In this document: positions 45,630-54,105 of the stretch, one piece after another
Layout of the letters: every line of letters begins with the position of its first letter
Numbering within the stretch: the stretch's first letter is position 1
From: Methanobrevibacter arboriphilus JCM 13429 = DSM 1125
GTDB lineage: Archaea > Methanobacteriota > Methanobacteria > Methanobacteriales > Methanobacteriaceae
NCBI RefSeq assembly: GCF_002072215.1
Contig: NZ_JXMW01000010.1
Location: 1-64,000 of the forward strand
DNA: 64,000 nucleotides
Direction of reading: 5' to 3'
Translations under genes and position numbers: made by a program
Notes under the pieces: generated by a model
What the model saw: the letters and a program-made list of their open reading frames with translations, nothing else
Databases searched by the model: none
Told to the model about the DNA's origin: nothing

Positions 45630-48533
45630 TCATAATATTCCTTTTGCTTCAACTTCAGCATAAATTTGCCCAGTAATCCTAGAAATAAGCTCATCAATAT
45701 CAACCTTCTCAGTAATAACAGCATCCTTAATAACAGGAGCAATAATTACTTTTTTAGAATTCTTGCTACTTTTAACAACACTTTTAGTAGTTACACTAGA
45801 TGAAGAAACAGAACTAGTCTCAACATCTCCACCAGCACCAATCTCATCTCCACCAGCACCAAATGCACCAAGTACATAATTAGCAAGATTAACTGCAGTT
45901 ATTTTACTAGACCAATTAGACCATGTGGTAATCTTACTAGACCAATTAGACCAATTAGTTATTTTGCTAGACCAATTAGTCCACTGATTAATCTTACTAG
46001 CCCAACCTGCCCATTGGTTTATTTTACTAGCCCAGCCAGACCAATTACTAATTTTACCTGCCCAATCACCAATCCCCCATAAACTTATAAAATTGCCCCA
46101 ATTTAATTGAGGAATAGAAAAACCATTACCTGAAGTATTAGAATTTTCACCACCAGTTGAAAGAGAAGAAGATCCTCCTTCAAGCAATCTCATGATATCA
46201 CCAATTATAGGCATACTTTCAATCATACCTTTAATTCCTTCTATGAGTTTACCTCCAACATCACTACCTAAACCTGCCCAATCAATATCTTGTATGGTTT
46301 TAACAATAGCTGCCCCAATATCTCCTTTATTGCCTTTTAGATTTTCAAAGAAGTCGCCGATAATAGGAATGTCTTTAGTCATATCTGCGGCTCTATTTAA
46401 CATCAATTGTTTTAATGTATTAAAACCATTTTCAATCCATTTTCCAGCATTTTCAAACTGTTTAACAATACTTCCTTCAGTAAATAATGACATATCATTA
46501 TTAGCCATTGCATCTCTTTTTTTAATACGCATATCTTCGCTATCCCAAGGATTAATTCCTGCCATTTCATCAAGCTCTTTTTTAGCCTTTGATAATGCCA
46601 TTTGATCCATCCATGATGGTTCTTTATTTTCCTGTATATCTTTTGTTATTTTACTTTCAATATCAGCAACTTCGCTCATTTTCTGTGAGTATTGTCCTAA
46701 TCTTTTTCCATCAAATGTTTTAAGTTGAGCATCAGTTAATCCATTAAAAGTTTTTGTAGATTTATTAGCAAGAGAATTATAATATGCTAATTGACCAGAC
46801 TGCTTATAAATATTTGCAAGATCCTGAGGATTACCAGACTGATATTGAGTAACTCCTGCCGCTTCTAATTTTTTAGGATCAGCTTTAGACCTATTATAAG
46901 AATCAACTTCTGCTTTCTGAACAGTTACACTAATAGTGGCCTTAGCACCATTAATAGCAGCGATATCTGCTTTAATTTTATCTAACTTATCTTTTTCAGA
47001 TTGATAATTCTTATAAACAGTTTCATATTCCGCACTACTTTTATCAAGAGTATCCAATTTGTTCTTAAGTTGTTCAATATTTTTACTCGCCGCCTTTTCC
47101 TGACCTTTTAACATTTCAAGTCGATTATTCAGTGTTTGCATTGATTTTCCTGCTTTATCACTTGCACTATCAAGAAGATCTGTCTGAGTTTTAAGAATTA
47201 CAATTGCAGCTGCAACACCTAATATTACTGCAGCTATCCAAAAAACAGGATTAGCTAACATTGCAGCAGTTAATGCTCCCCAACTAACTGTCGCTTGACC
47301 ATTAGCTATTGCTGATAAAGTCATTGCTGTGGTATTCATACCTAATGCTCCAGTTACTAAGCTTAAAACGCCTCCAAATACACTTGCTCCTGCTGTTATT
47401 AATGGCCATATAAATGATGCAGCTGTTCCTACAGATAATAATAATCCTAATACTCCAACAAATGTGAGTATTCCTCTTGTGAGGTTGCCCCCAGTTTCTT
47501 CATTGAAATCTATGAACCCTTGAAGAATATTTTTTAGAACAGGCAATACATCTTGGCCTAATTGTTTTCCGGCTATTGAAAATATTTTTCCAACAGTAGC
47601 TTGTAATCCTGTGAAGGTTCCCATTAATTCATCAGTAGACCCAGTAACTTGGTTAACTGCTGCAATATATCCTTCTACATCGTCAGTCTTTCCAGTCCAG
47701 AGTCCAGTACGCATTAATGCGTCTTCTGTTATCCCATATTGGTCTAAAGAGGCATAAGCTCCTTTTATTCCTTTCGATAAATCGAACATAGCCGTTTCTG
47801 CCTTTGCTGCACTTCCAGTCATCGCATAAACAAAACTTCCAAACTGTGCCACACCTGGAGCAGTGGCATTTAATTGTTGTTCATTTGCAGCAGTTGCAGC
47901 TTTAAAAGCATTTAATGCAGGAATAACTTGTTGCATGCTAACAAGAGTTTTGTTTGTAGCATTATCAACAGTTTTGAATAATGTATCAGCGCCTTTTTGT
48001 GTCTGTGTCATGTTTTTAAGGAGTATTTTATTAGTTTCAGCTTTAGCAGAAGTATTAACCACTATATCAGAAACCGCCCCTAGACCAACAGCACCTAAAC
48101 CTCCAGCAACAAGGCCGCCAACTCCTTGCATGCCTTCCATCGCATTGCCAACAGTAGATTTTATATTACTAAAATTATTAGCTATACTACTAGCTGCACT
48201 ACTAGCTCCTGATTTTATATTTGACCATGCACTTGAAGCACTCTCTTTAACACTACTCCATGCACTACTAGCTCCTTGTTTGATATTACTCCAAAGACCC
48301 GTACTATTAGTATCAACCGATTGTAAATTTTTATTAACACTACTAAGAGAAGTATTAGCTCCATATTGTAATTGCATAAAAGAAGAACGGCCATCATTAC
48401 CCATCTTAGCTAGGTCATTACTTGCACGATTTGCAGTATCTCCTACATCTTTGACTTTATTTGCTGCTTGATCAAAACCTCCACTGTCGAGTATGGCTTT
48501 TATTCTGATTATTAAATCATCTAGATGTGCCAT
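45630..48533 (-). CDS. Tail tape measure protein
   Basis: About 967 residues from the ATG (MAHLDDLIIRIKAILDSGGF); the frame extends three codons upstream to a TTG that overlaps the frameshift-product stop. The helical N-terminus has WSNIKQGASSAWSSVKESAS repeats. Hydrophobic segments follow (GGLVAGGLGAVGLGAVSDIV, and about 355-450), then a long coiled coil (LKGQEKAASKNIEQLKNKLD). Near the C-terminus an 11-residue Trp-rich motif is repeated (NQWAGWASKI, NQWTNWSSKI, TNWSNWSSKI). It sets tail length and spans the membrane at DNA ejection. By the usual relation its length would suit a tail of roughly 145 nm. Confidence 0.85.
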   Translation of the reverse strand: MAHLDDLIIRIKAILDSGGFDQAANKVKDVGDTANRASNDLAKMGNDGRSSFMQLQYGANTSLSSVNKNLQSVDTNSTGLWSNIKQGASSAWSSVKESASSAWSNIKSGASSAASSIANNFSNIKSTVGNAMEGMQGVGGLVAGGLGAVGLGAVSDIVVNTSAKAETNKILLKNMTQTQKGADTLFKTVDNATNKTLVSMQQVIPALNAFKAATAANEQQLNATAPGVAQFGSFVYAMTGSAAKAETAMFDLSKGIKGAYASLDQYGITEDALMRTGLWTGKTDDVEGYIAAVNQVTGSTDELMGTFTGLQATVGKIFSIAGKQLGQDVLPVLKNILQGFIDFNEETGGNLTRGILTFVGVLGLLLSVGTAASFIWPLITAGASVFGGVLSLVTGALGMNTTAMTLSAIANGQATVSWGALTAAMLANPVFWIAAVILGVAAAIVILKTQTDLLDSASDKAGKSMQTLNNRLEMLKGQEKAASKNIEQLKNKLDTLDKSSAEYETVYKNYQSEKDKLDKIKADIAAINGAKATISVTVQKAEVDSYNRSKADPKKLEAAGVTQYQSGNPQDLANIYKQSGQLAYYNSLANKSTKTFNGLTDAQLKTFDGKRLGQYSQKMSEVADIESKITKDIQENKEPSWMDQMALSKAKKELDEMAGINPWDSEDMRIKKRDAMANNDMSLFTEGSIVKQFENAGKWIENGFNTLKQLMLNRAADMTKDIPIIGDFFENLKGNKGDIGAAIVKTIQDIDWAGLGSDVGGKLIEGIKGMIESMPIIGDIMRLLEGGSSSLSTGGENSNTSGNGFSIPQLNWGNFISLWGIGDWAGKISNWSGWASKINQWAGWASKINQWTNWSSKITNWSNWSSKITTWSNWSSKITAVNLANYVLGAFGAGGDEIGAGGDVETSSVSSSSVTTKSVVKSSKNSKKVIIAPVIKDAVITEKVDIDELISRITGQIYAEVEAKGIL

Positions 48534-48538
48534 ATTAA

Positions 48539-49161
48539 TCAATCCTCTTCAGAGCCAGGTTGCATTTCGTTATGAATTTCAATAGCAGCGTAGTATACAA
48601 GTTTTTGAAAATTAGTTATTTGTCCTAATGTTGGTGCAAATGGGTGTTTTTTATCCATAATGAATGGATAATATCCTGCTAATTTATTATGATCCTCTTC
48701 TCGAGGATCTAATCGTTTTTTACTATTTCTTTAACAATTAATTCCTGACCTTTATCTCTGAATAATCCACTAATATATCTTATTTCTTCATATGCGGCCT
48801 CAGGTAATCCTGCTTGTAATTTTTCTATTTGAGTTGGTGATAATTGCTCTCCTTTGGAGTTGAATAATTGTCTTTTAAGTACTTCCTCAACCATGGATTT
48901 ATTTTTATTTTTTCTAACAAGATTTTGTAATTGTGTGTGTTTTCCATGAGAAATTGGTTTTATATGAATAATTATTGCTCTTTTTTCATTTTTTTGTGGA
49001 TTGAAGTATTCTACTCTTCTTGGCATGATTTCGTCACAGTTGTTGATGAGTGCTTCAATTTCAATATCATCTAAAGGAACTTCAATATCTTCTGGTAAGT
49101 CATTTTCATCTATTAAATCGTCGATTAGTTCTTCTCTTTCAGTTTTTTCTTCTTTTGCCAT
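48539..49161 (-). CDS. Tail assembly chaperone, -1 frameshift product (gpGT-like)
   Basis: Predicted protein of about 207 residues: the first 149 as in the short form, then 58 in the -1 frame beginning RLDPREEDHNKLAGYYPFIM and ending HNEMQPGSEED. The extension has normal protein composition, no stops and no own ribosome binding site, and it ends a few bases before the tape-measure start. In lambda-like and Mu-like phages this extension binds the tail tube protein and the ratio of the two forms is critical. The pairing with a canonical slippery heptamer and hairpin makes frameshifting far more likely than a sequencing error. Confidence 0.8.
48691..48721 (-). promoter_or_regulatory. Programmed -1 ribosomal frameshift signal: slippery A-AAA-AAC plus hairpin
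   Basis: On the minus strand the zero frame reads GTA AAA AAC GAT TAG. The heptamer A AAA AAC has the X-XXY-YYZ form in the correct phase. After a five-base spacer (GATTA), GATCCTC and GAGGATC form a perfect 7-bp stem with loop GAGAA (48691-48709). A -1 slip opens a frame of 58 codons to the TGA at 48539. Confidence 0.85.
48709..49161 (-). CDS. Tail assembly chaperone, short form (gpG-like)
   Basis: 150 residues, acidic N-terminus (MAKEEKTEREELIDDLIDEN), C-terminus IVKND. It lies between tail tube and tape measure genes, the standard place of the chaperone that coats the tape measure during tail assembly and is absent from the virion. It contains SHGKHTQLQNLVRKNKNKSM and LPEAAYEEIRYISGL. GGAGAATAAAATC precedes the ATG. 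The last codons carry the slippery heptamer that gives the longer product. Same-strand operon with sheath, tube and tape measure. Confidence 0.8.
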   Translation of the reverse strand: MAKEEKTEREELIDDLIDENDLPEDIEVPLDDIEIEALINNCDEIMPRRVEYFNPQKNEKRAIIIHIKPISHGKHTQLQNLVRKNKNKSMVEEVLKRQLFNSKGEQLSPTQIEKLQAGLPEAAYEEIRYISGLFRDKGQELIVKEIVKND

Positions 49162-49265
49162 GATTTTATTCTCCTATTATAAAATTGATAATTTGTTGAT
49201 AGCGTTCGCTGCCTCCCGAAGGGCCTTAATCAAAAATGCTATCAAAAAAAGTTTTTATATTATAT

Positions 49266-49631
49266 TTATCTAACGTTTACAGTTTCTGCTTCAAATTCAA
49301 CATCAATTGTTGCTCTTTTCCTGCCTTCTTTGCCATCTTTAATACTGGTTCTTCTAACTCCTGTGTAATCAGTAATGTCTCCAGTATCAACATCTTCAAC
49401 AGTTACAGGATATCCTCCTGGAACATTTGCAGTAACATCCATTAATTCTTTTTTAGACATTTCTTTTGTTCTAACACCACTTATACTAAATTTACGGTCA
49501 GTTTCATTTTCATCAAGTAAATCACCATCAAAAGTTGTTGTTTTTTCACTACTTTCATCAAGAGTATTTTCATATTTAACAAGATGAGGTATCCTATTAC
49601 CTTTAATCATTACATTTGCTTTAACTGCCAT
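49266..49631 (-). CDS. Tail tube protein (Mu gpM / P2 FII-like)
   Basis: 121 residues from the ATG at 49631 (MAVKANVMIKGNRIPHLVKY), preceded by GGAGTGAT; the longer frame overlaps the sheath end and lacks a site. Beta-rich: TTTFDGDLLDENETDRKFSI, YPVTVEDVDTGDITDYTGVR, RATIDVEFEAETVNV. Tail tube proteins of contractile phages follow the sheath gene directly and have this size and fold pattern. It forms the inner tube through which DNA passes. Identification rests on position, size and composition. Confidence 0.75.
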   Translation of the reverse strand: MAVKANVMIKGNRIPHLVKYENTLDESSEKTTTFDGDLLDENETDRKFSISGVRTKEMSKKELMDVTANVPGGYPVTVEDVDTGDITDYTGVRRTSIKDGKEGRKRATIDVEFEAETVNVR

Positions 49632-49636
49632 GATAA

Positions 49637-51022
49637 TCACTCCATAGTCCATGAGTATACATTATGGATTTTATTAACAATTCCATTAAGAACTCCTTTA
49701 TATTTTATTCTAAATCCATCACTATTTTCAGGATCTTCTTCAGCTTCAGCCTCTAAAGATATACATAGCTTTTCATCCAGAATATCTTTCACTCCTTGAT
49801 TTAATATTGAATTTACACCTAACAAAGATAATGCTTTGCCTGTACTTCCTTGAGCTTCTTTAAGTAATCCGTTAAAATGTTTTTCTATGTAAATTTGAGA
49901 TCGAACCGCATGGAATTCTGATTCAGGTACTTTTTTACCATTACTATCAGTTTCAATACATGAAGATACAGCTGAATAAATACCATATTCATTGTTTTCT
50001 CTATTGATTAATTCTAAACAGATTATTCCTTTGTCTGTTAATTCATCAACTTCTTTATCAGTTAAAACTGGATCAACTTTTTGAATATCGGTGATGGTTT
50101 GTTTAGATAATGATTGGTTAACTTTAGTTCCTGCAATAATCCCTGCAATACGAGCTATTGAATCAGATTGACTTAATTCTTCATCACTGACTTGAATATT
50201 TTGGTTGATATAAAAACTATCAGTGGATCTTGCAGTTTCAACAGTACCTATTTTAGAATCATTAGTATCTGATGGAGTTATTGAATCTAAACTTATTGAT
50301 CTGTTGTTTTTAGCTTTTTTATCTTCCAAAAATTCACTAATTATTGGTTTAAAACTATCATCAACTACATCACTTAATATTAAAACATCAATATCTTCTT
50401 TAACAATGAATTCTAATGCTTCAGTATAATCATTAATAGTTAAACTAGCTGATTCTGTCCCCCCAGTTAAACTTTGATTTAAAACTTCTGCATATACTGC
50501 ACCAGCTTTAGGTTTCAATGTAGCATTTAAATAAGGATTAGTACTGTTGATTTTATCTGCAATTTCTTGAGGAGTTTTATTATCAAATCTTTTCTTTTCC
50601 CCTTTCAAGTCAAAAATAAACTGATAATCTCTACTAGTTCCTTCGGTTAATGAGGTTTTAATATCATTTCCCCATTCTCCACCAGAAACACTTTCTAAGA
50701 TTAATTCTTGTCCTTGGAAATTAATTGTTAATGTAGCTTTTGTTCTTGTTCCTGGTTGTATAGCAAGAATTTTACTTGAACCAGAAATATTATTAATTAA
50801 ATCAGGTTTGAAAATATACTTCAAACCTCTAGATCCAGAATAAAGAGAACTATCTCCTAATTTGATATGTGCTTCTGGAAGACTTTTAGCAACAATTATG
50901 GTGAAAGGATCAGCTCTTTCAAAATTACCAATAATAGCAACTGTCCCGGCCATTCCAGGAATACTTGATATTTCTTCCCGCTTATGTTCAGCGGTAATAT
51001 CCATTTTTCTTGATTCTATCAT
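49637..51022 (-). CDS. Tail sheath protein
   Basis: 461 residues. SSIPGMAGTVAIIGNFERADP at the N-terminus and LSLTGG-like (NQSLTGGTESASLTINDYTEAL: shorter piece LTGGTESASLTINDYTEAL), then VDVLILSDVVDD-like IDVLILSDVVDD, are hallmarks of phage contractile sheath proteins. IAGIIAGTKVNQSLSKQTI and a C-terminal EFHAVRSQIYIEKHFNGLLK complete the fold. It contracts to drive the tube through the cell envelope and marks this prophage as a myovirus. GAATAAAATATG gives the start context. Length is normal. Confidence 0.85.
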   Translation of the reverse strand: MIESRKMDITAEHKREEISSIPGMAGTVAIIGNFERADPFTIIVAKSLPEAHIKLGDSSLYSGSRGLKYIFKPDLINNISGSSKILAIQPGTRTKATLTINFQGQELILESVSGGEWGNDIKTSLTEGTSRDYQFIFDLKGEKKRFDNKTPQEIADKINSTNPYLNATLKPKAGAVYAEVLNQSLTGGTESASLTINDYTEALEFIVKEDIDVLILSDVVDDSFKPIISEFLEDKKAKNNRSISLDSITPSDTNDSKIGTVETARSTDSFYINQNIQVSDEELSQSDSIARIAGIIAGTKVNQSLSKQTITDIQKVDPVLTDKEVDELTDKGIICLELINRENNEYGIYSAVSSCIETDSNGKKVPESEFHAVRSQIYIEKHFNGLLKEAQGSTGKALSLLGVNSILNQGVKDILDEKLCISLEAEAEEDPENSDGFRIKYKGVLNGIVNKIHNVYSWTME

Positions 51023-51032
51023 ATTTTATTCC

Positions 51033-51401
51033 TCAAATTTCTTTATTTAAGAATTCTTTATATTTTGATTCTAATTCTTTATATTCAAATTTAGAATCAT
51101 CTTTTGCTTTCAAGTGTACCTTAAAGCCATTGTAAATATGGTTAGGTATCCCTTTTTTTATTTTAAAATTTTCAAGAATAATTAAGTCTTTTTGATCTCC
51201 ATCATCCTCATTATCGTTTTCTTTTAATTTCTTTTTAGCAGATTCAATAATCTTAATAGCTATTTCCTCATTGACTTTTATCTTTGAAGATAATTCTTCA
51301 TTTTTAGCATTAGCTATTTTATCAAAAGTATCATAACCTGCATCTTTTAATTTTAATGCGGTGGCTTCACCCACATTATCTAATAATTCAAGTTCCTTCA
51401 T
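51033..51401 (-). CDS. Helix-hairpin-helix protein in the tail operon
   Basis: 122 residues from the ATG preceded by GGAGGTTTATTAT. The first ~60 residues read LLDNVGEATALKLKDAGYDT, FDKIANAKNEELSSKIKVNE and EIAIKIIESAKKK, a HhH pair like that at the N-terminus of RadA or in DUF4332 proteins. The rest is charged (NDNEDDGDQKDL) and ends with a small helical part. In Mu-like phages a small protein precedes the sheath, but a HhH fold there is unusual. It could bind DNA or be a structural adaptor. Confidence 0.7.
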   Translation of the reverse strand: MKELELLDNVGEATALKLKDAGYDTFDKIANAKNEELSSKIKVNEEIAIKIIESAKKKLKENDNEDDGDQKDLIILENFKIKKGIPNHIYNGFKVHLKAKDDSKFEYKELESKYKEFLNKEI

Positions 51402-51449
51402 ATAATAAACCTCCAAATTTTAATCATCAAAAGATATTAAATTATCCCC

Positions 51450-51941
51450 CTAGGATATGTCTTTTGCATCCATATTATTTTCTAATTCAAGATATTCTAA
51501 ATTGCATTTTAATTCAAAAACAGATGTTGTTAATAAACTCTTCTTTGTTTGTTCAATATAGATCTCATGATCTTGAATAACAGTTGATTCAACATTTCCA
51601 TTTAATGTAAACCATTCTCTTTTTTCTAAGAATTTTTGGAGAACCTGCAAATTTAATTCAACAATTTTATCATGAACTAGGGTTTTAGTTCCTTTACAAA
51701 TCATTCCTAATGTAATATCTAATGATTCAGGAAGTGATGTTTCATCTAAATCGGATTCAAAATTTATTTTTTTAAGATAGCAAACTCCAATGTCTCCACC
51801 ATATGACCCTATGCTACTTTCTGGGAATCCTCTTAGTACTTGTTTAAAAGCAGGGTTATCATCTACTTTTAGTTCTTCCATTAGTTTTGTTAATGCTTTA
51901 GGAGCTTGATCAATTTGTTCTATTAATGTATTTGAATCCAT
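51450..51941 (-). CDS. Probable tail terminator/completion protein (Mu gp37-like position)
   Basis: 163 residues, mixed alpha/beta (IGSYGGDIGVCYLKKINFES, SLPESLDITLGMICKGTKTL, STVIQDHEIYIEQTKKSLLT). Its place after the gp10-like connector and before sheath, its size, and the beta-rich centre agree with tail terminator proteins that cap the tube. No specific signature was recognised. GGAGATAATTTTT precedes the ATG. Confidence 0.55.
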   Translation of the reverse strand: MDSNTLIEQIDQAPKALTKLMEELKVDDNPAFKQVLRGFPESSIGSYGGDIGVCYLKKINFESDLDETSLPESLDITLGMICKGTKTLVHDKIVELNLQVLQKFLEKREWFTLNGNVESTVIQDHEIYIEQTKKSLLTTSVFELKCNLEYLELENNMDAKDIS

Positions 51942-51959
51942 AAAAATTATCTCCTAATT

Positions 51960-52427
51960 TTATTCTATTAGCCAATTTTTAAATTCTTCAAGATTAGATT
52001 CTATTTCTGATTTTATATCAGGTATTGATTTTTTCATATAATCATTAGGTTTAGTTCCAGGATGATGAACAATTCCTGGCTTAGTTGCATTTTTAAGTTT
52101 CCTACCTAACAAAACTCTTCCATTTTTACCTTTAAAAGATAAATAAGGTTTACCCATAATTATATGTGGTTTTGTTCCAAGAATAACAAAAAGAGCATGA
52201 GGAGCTACTCCTTGGTCTGGAAAAATAACTCTTTCCAACAAACCTCTACTTTCAACACGATGAGAACCTCTCAAAGTACCTTCATCAATAGGAGCCTTAC
52301 TAACAACAATACCATGACCTGCCATAGCTGATTCATTAACAACTATTGCTAATCTATCAGGAGCTTGATCTCTCTTTTGAATCAACTTGTTGTATAATGA
52401 AGTGTAATCAGCTTCTATCTCAATCAT
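51960..52427 (-). CDS. HK97 gp10-like head-tail connector/tail completion protein
   Basis: 155 residues. The pattern AGHGIVVSKAPIDEGTLRGS, then LLERVIFPDQGVAPHALFVI and LGTKPHIIMGKPYLSF, matches the P...G.L..S......V......YA..vE.GT.p signature of HK97 gp10 family proteins, which sit at the head-tail joint. Same operon and strand as its neighbours. GGAGTTTTTCTA precedes the ATG. Intact. Confidence 0.75.
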   Translation of the reverse strand: MIEIEADYTSLYNKLIQKRDQAPDRLAIVVNESAMAGHGIVVSKAPIDEGTLRGSHRVESRGLLERVIFPDQGVAPHALFVILGTKPHIIMGKPYLSFKGKNGRVLLGRKLKNATKPGIVHHPGTKPNDYMKKSIPDIKSEIESNLEEFKNWLIE

Positions 52428-52450
52428 TAGAAAAACTCCTAATACTCAGT

Positions 52451-52846
52451 TTAATCTCTTAGTATTTCACCATAAGTACTACCATTATTGGTAGTGCTAA
52501 CAGAATAAGGATTATCATCAAGTTTATTATTATTCTGCTCTTTAATAGCTCCTTCAATAAATTCATCTAATAATGCATCAGCCCTACTATTCCAATACTT
52601 AGCTTTTTGATTTTCATCTTCAGTAGTATCATATTTAGGAACTAATGCTTCAGCAGAAGCATAGTAATTAGCTACTTCATCAAGAATATTATCTGAACCA
52701 GTAATTTTAAGAAGATTATTTTTTAATCTTCCTTCAATTTCAGCATTAGCTGTTTTTAAAGCATCCTCAATAAGTTCATCATCAGGACTTACTCCATCAT
52801 CCAAAGATAATTTACGCTTAACAGTTTCTGCATCACCATATGGCAT
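52451..52846 (-). CDS. Head-tail connector protein (gp6/Mu gp36-like)
   Basis: 131 residues from MPYGDAETVKRKLSLDDGVS; the longer frame begins at a GTG inside GTGAT, which is the likely ribosome binding site. ELIEDALKTANAEIEGRLKN and VANYYASAEALV show the helical bundle of DNA-packaging/connector adaptors (HK97 gp6, Mu gp36), in which an early D....I..a...a...I...L motif recurs. The C-terminus is disordered. It overlaps nothing after the start correction and lies next to the gp10-like gene. Confidence 0.65.
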   Translation of the reverse strand: MPYGDAETVKRKLSLDDGVSPDDELIEDALKTANAEIEGRLKNNLLKITGSDNILDEVANYYASAEALVPKYDTTEDENQKAKYWNSRADALLDEFIEGAIKEQNNNKLDDNPYSVSTTNNGSTYGEILRD

Positions 52847-52854
52847 GATTATCA

Positions 52855-53166
52855 CTAACTTATTGCATTAAATAAAATTCCTTTCCATTCACCATTAGAT
52901 ACTGTCACTAAATACTTTTTACCATCATTTTCATTAGTATAAACTCCAACAAAACTTTCAGGGATTAATTCAGAACTGGCATCACCAAAAGCAATATTTA
53001 ATTGGTTTTGAGTATAACCTGGTCCACTAGCTACAGAAGTAGCTAAGCTATTAACTTCGGCATCATCATCTATTCTTTGATCTAAGTCTATAAGTATATC
53101 CCATAATCTTTTAGGAATAATCTTTCTTCCTTGAGCTAATTTGTGAAATTTATGTTTAAGTACCAT
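52855..53166 (-). CDS. Hypothetical virion-associated protein downstream of major capsid
   Basis: 103 residues: a basic N-terminus (MVLKHKFHKLAQGRKIIPKR), an acidic helix and a beta-rich end (FVGVYTNENDGKKYLVTVSN). The C-terminal half resembles short head-fibre or decoration segments. GGTGATATATT precedes the ATG, and the gene lies between capsid and connector genes. No family is recognised with confidence. Confidence 0.6.
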   Translation of the reverse strand: MVLKHKFHKLAQGRKIIPKRLWDILIDLDQRIDDDAEVNSLATSVASGPGYTQNQLNIAFGDASSELIPESFVGVYTNENDGKKYLVTVSNGEWKGILFNAIS

Positions 53167-53213
53167 AATATATCACCTAAAAAAAAATATAATTTAATAA
53201 AAGATTATAATTT

Positions 53214-54092
53214 TTATAATCCTGTTTGATGGAGAATAGCTCTTGGATGTTTAACAGCTATACCCATATGGGACCAAATATCAACAATTTCTTTATAAGG
53301 CCATTTTTCCTGAGTATACCTATTAACATTAACAAGACTATTTTTAGGATCAACACTATATTTTTTATTAATATTCTTGTAAGTTGTAAGTGGTTGAATC
53401 TTTTTATCCATTCCTAATAGTCCACCTTTTTTAAGGTTAGATTTAACATTAGTCATTCTAGAACCTTCAACATCATCTGGGTTGAATTTACCATCAAGGG
53501 AATTGTAAAACCTTTTGGTTTCATAGTAATGTTGTTTAGGGGTGTAGAAATCAGTTAATTCATAGTCATATCCTTCTTGGTCTAATGCTTCTTGCATATT
53601 GATAATGTCATCATCAATAGCAGCACTGTCTTTCCATTGGCCATCTTTTAAAGTAATTGTTGGAGCTGTTGCATAATCAAGCATAGTGTCAATATGGTCT
53701 AAGTTGATTTTACGGGCCATTGCATAAGAGTATCTTTCAATTGCTCTTAAAACTTCATCGCTATATTCTTGATTGTTTAAGACTTCCTGGGAGAATTCCA
53801 TGCTTAAACCGAACATGTAAGTATCTCCTAATTTTTTATTGATAGGAGTTATTTTTACTTTACTTAAGTCTCCAAGTTCGGTTACTGTTACAGGTCTTTG
53901 CATTTTACCTGCTTGAAGTTCATCTTCTGCTGATTCTTCATCAACATAGAATTTAAATGTGGTTGCTCCTTTTAAATCTACAACTGGAAATAAATCCTTA
54001 AAATATAATAAAGGATCCATTTTTTTCATTATTGTTTTTTCAATAAATTTTGGATTTAAAGCCGCTTCAGGGCTAATTGTTATAACAGACAT
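53214..54092 (-). CDS. Major capsid protein (HK97 fold, inferred)
   Basis: 292 residues from MSVITISPEAALNPKFIEKT; three extra codons to a TTG are possible upstream. The features are those of a HK97-fold capsid protein without a long scaffold: an N-terminal arm, KGATTFKFYVDEESAEDELQ (E-loop-like), MFGLSMEFSQEVLNNQEYSD (spine helix) and a C-terminal YKEIVDIWSHMGIAVKHPRA typical of capsid proteins. It follows the protease/scaffold and decoration genes as in Mu-like heads (I/Z, then T). Protein-based identification from order and pattern, not from a search. Confidence 0.8.
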   Translation of the reverse strand: MSVITISPEAALNPKFIEKTIMKKMDPLLYFKDLFPVVDLKGATTFKFYVDEESAEDELQAGKMQRPVTVTELGDLSKVKITPINKKLGDTYMFGLSMEFSQEVLNNQEYSDEVLRAIERYSYAMARKINLDHIDTMLDYATAPTITLKDGQWKDSAAIDDDIINMQEALDQEGYDYELTDFYTPKQHYYETKRFYNSLDGKFNPDDVEGSRMTNVKSNLKKGGLLGMDKKIQPLTTYKNINKKYSVDPKNSLVNVNRYTQEKWPYKEIVDIWSHMGIAVKHPRAILHQTGL

Positions 54093-54105
54093 AAATATCA
54101 ATTCC

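Noticed and set aside
47863-48471. Plus-strand frame of 202 codons opposite the tape measure
   Set aside because: Mirror of Ala/Ser-rich coding DNA, no ribosome binding site.
48539-48708. The open frame after the chaperone as a separate gene or a sequencing error
   Set aside because: No own start or ribosome binding site, and the slippery heptamer plus hairpin sit exactly at the junction.
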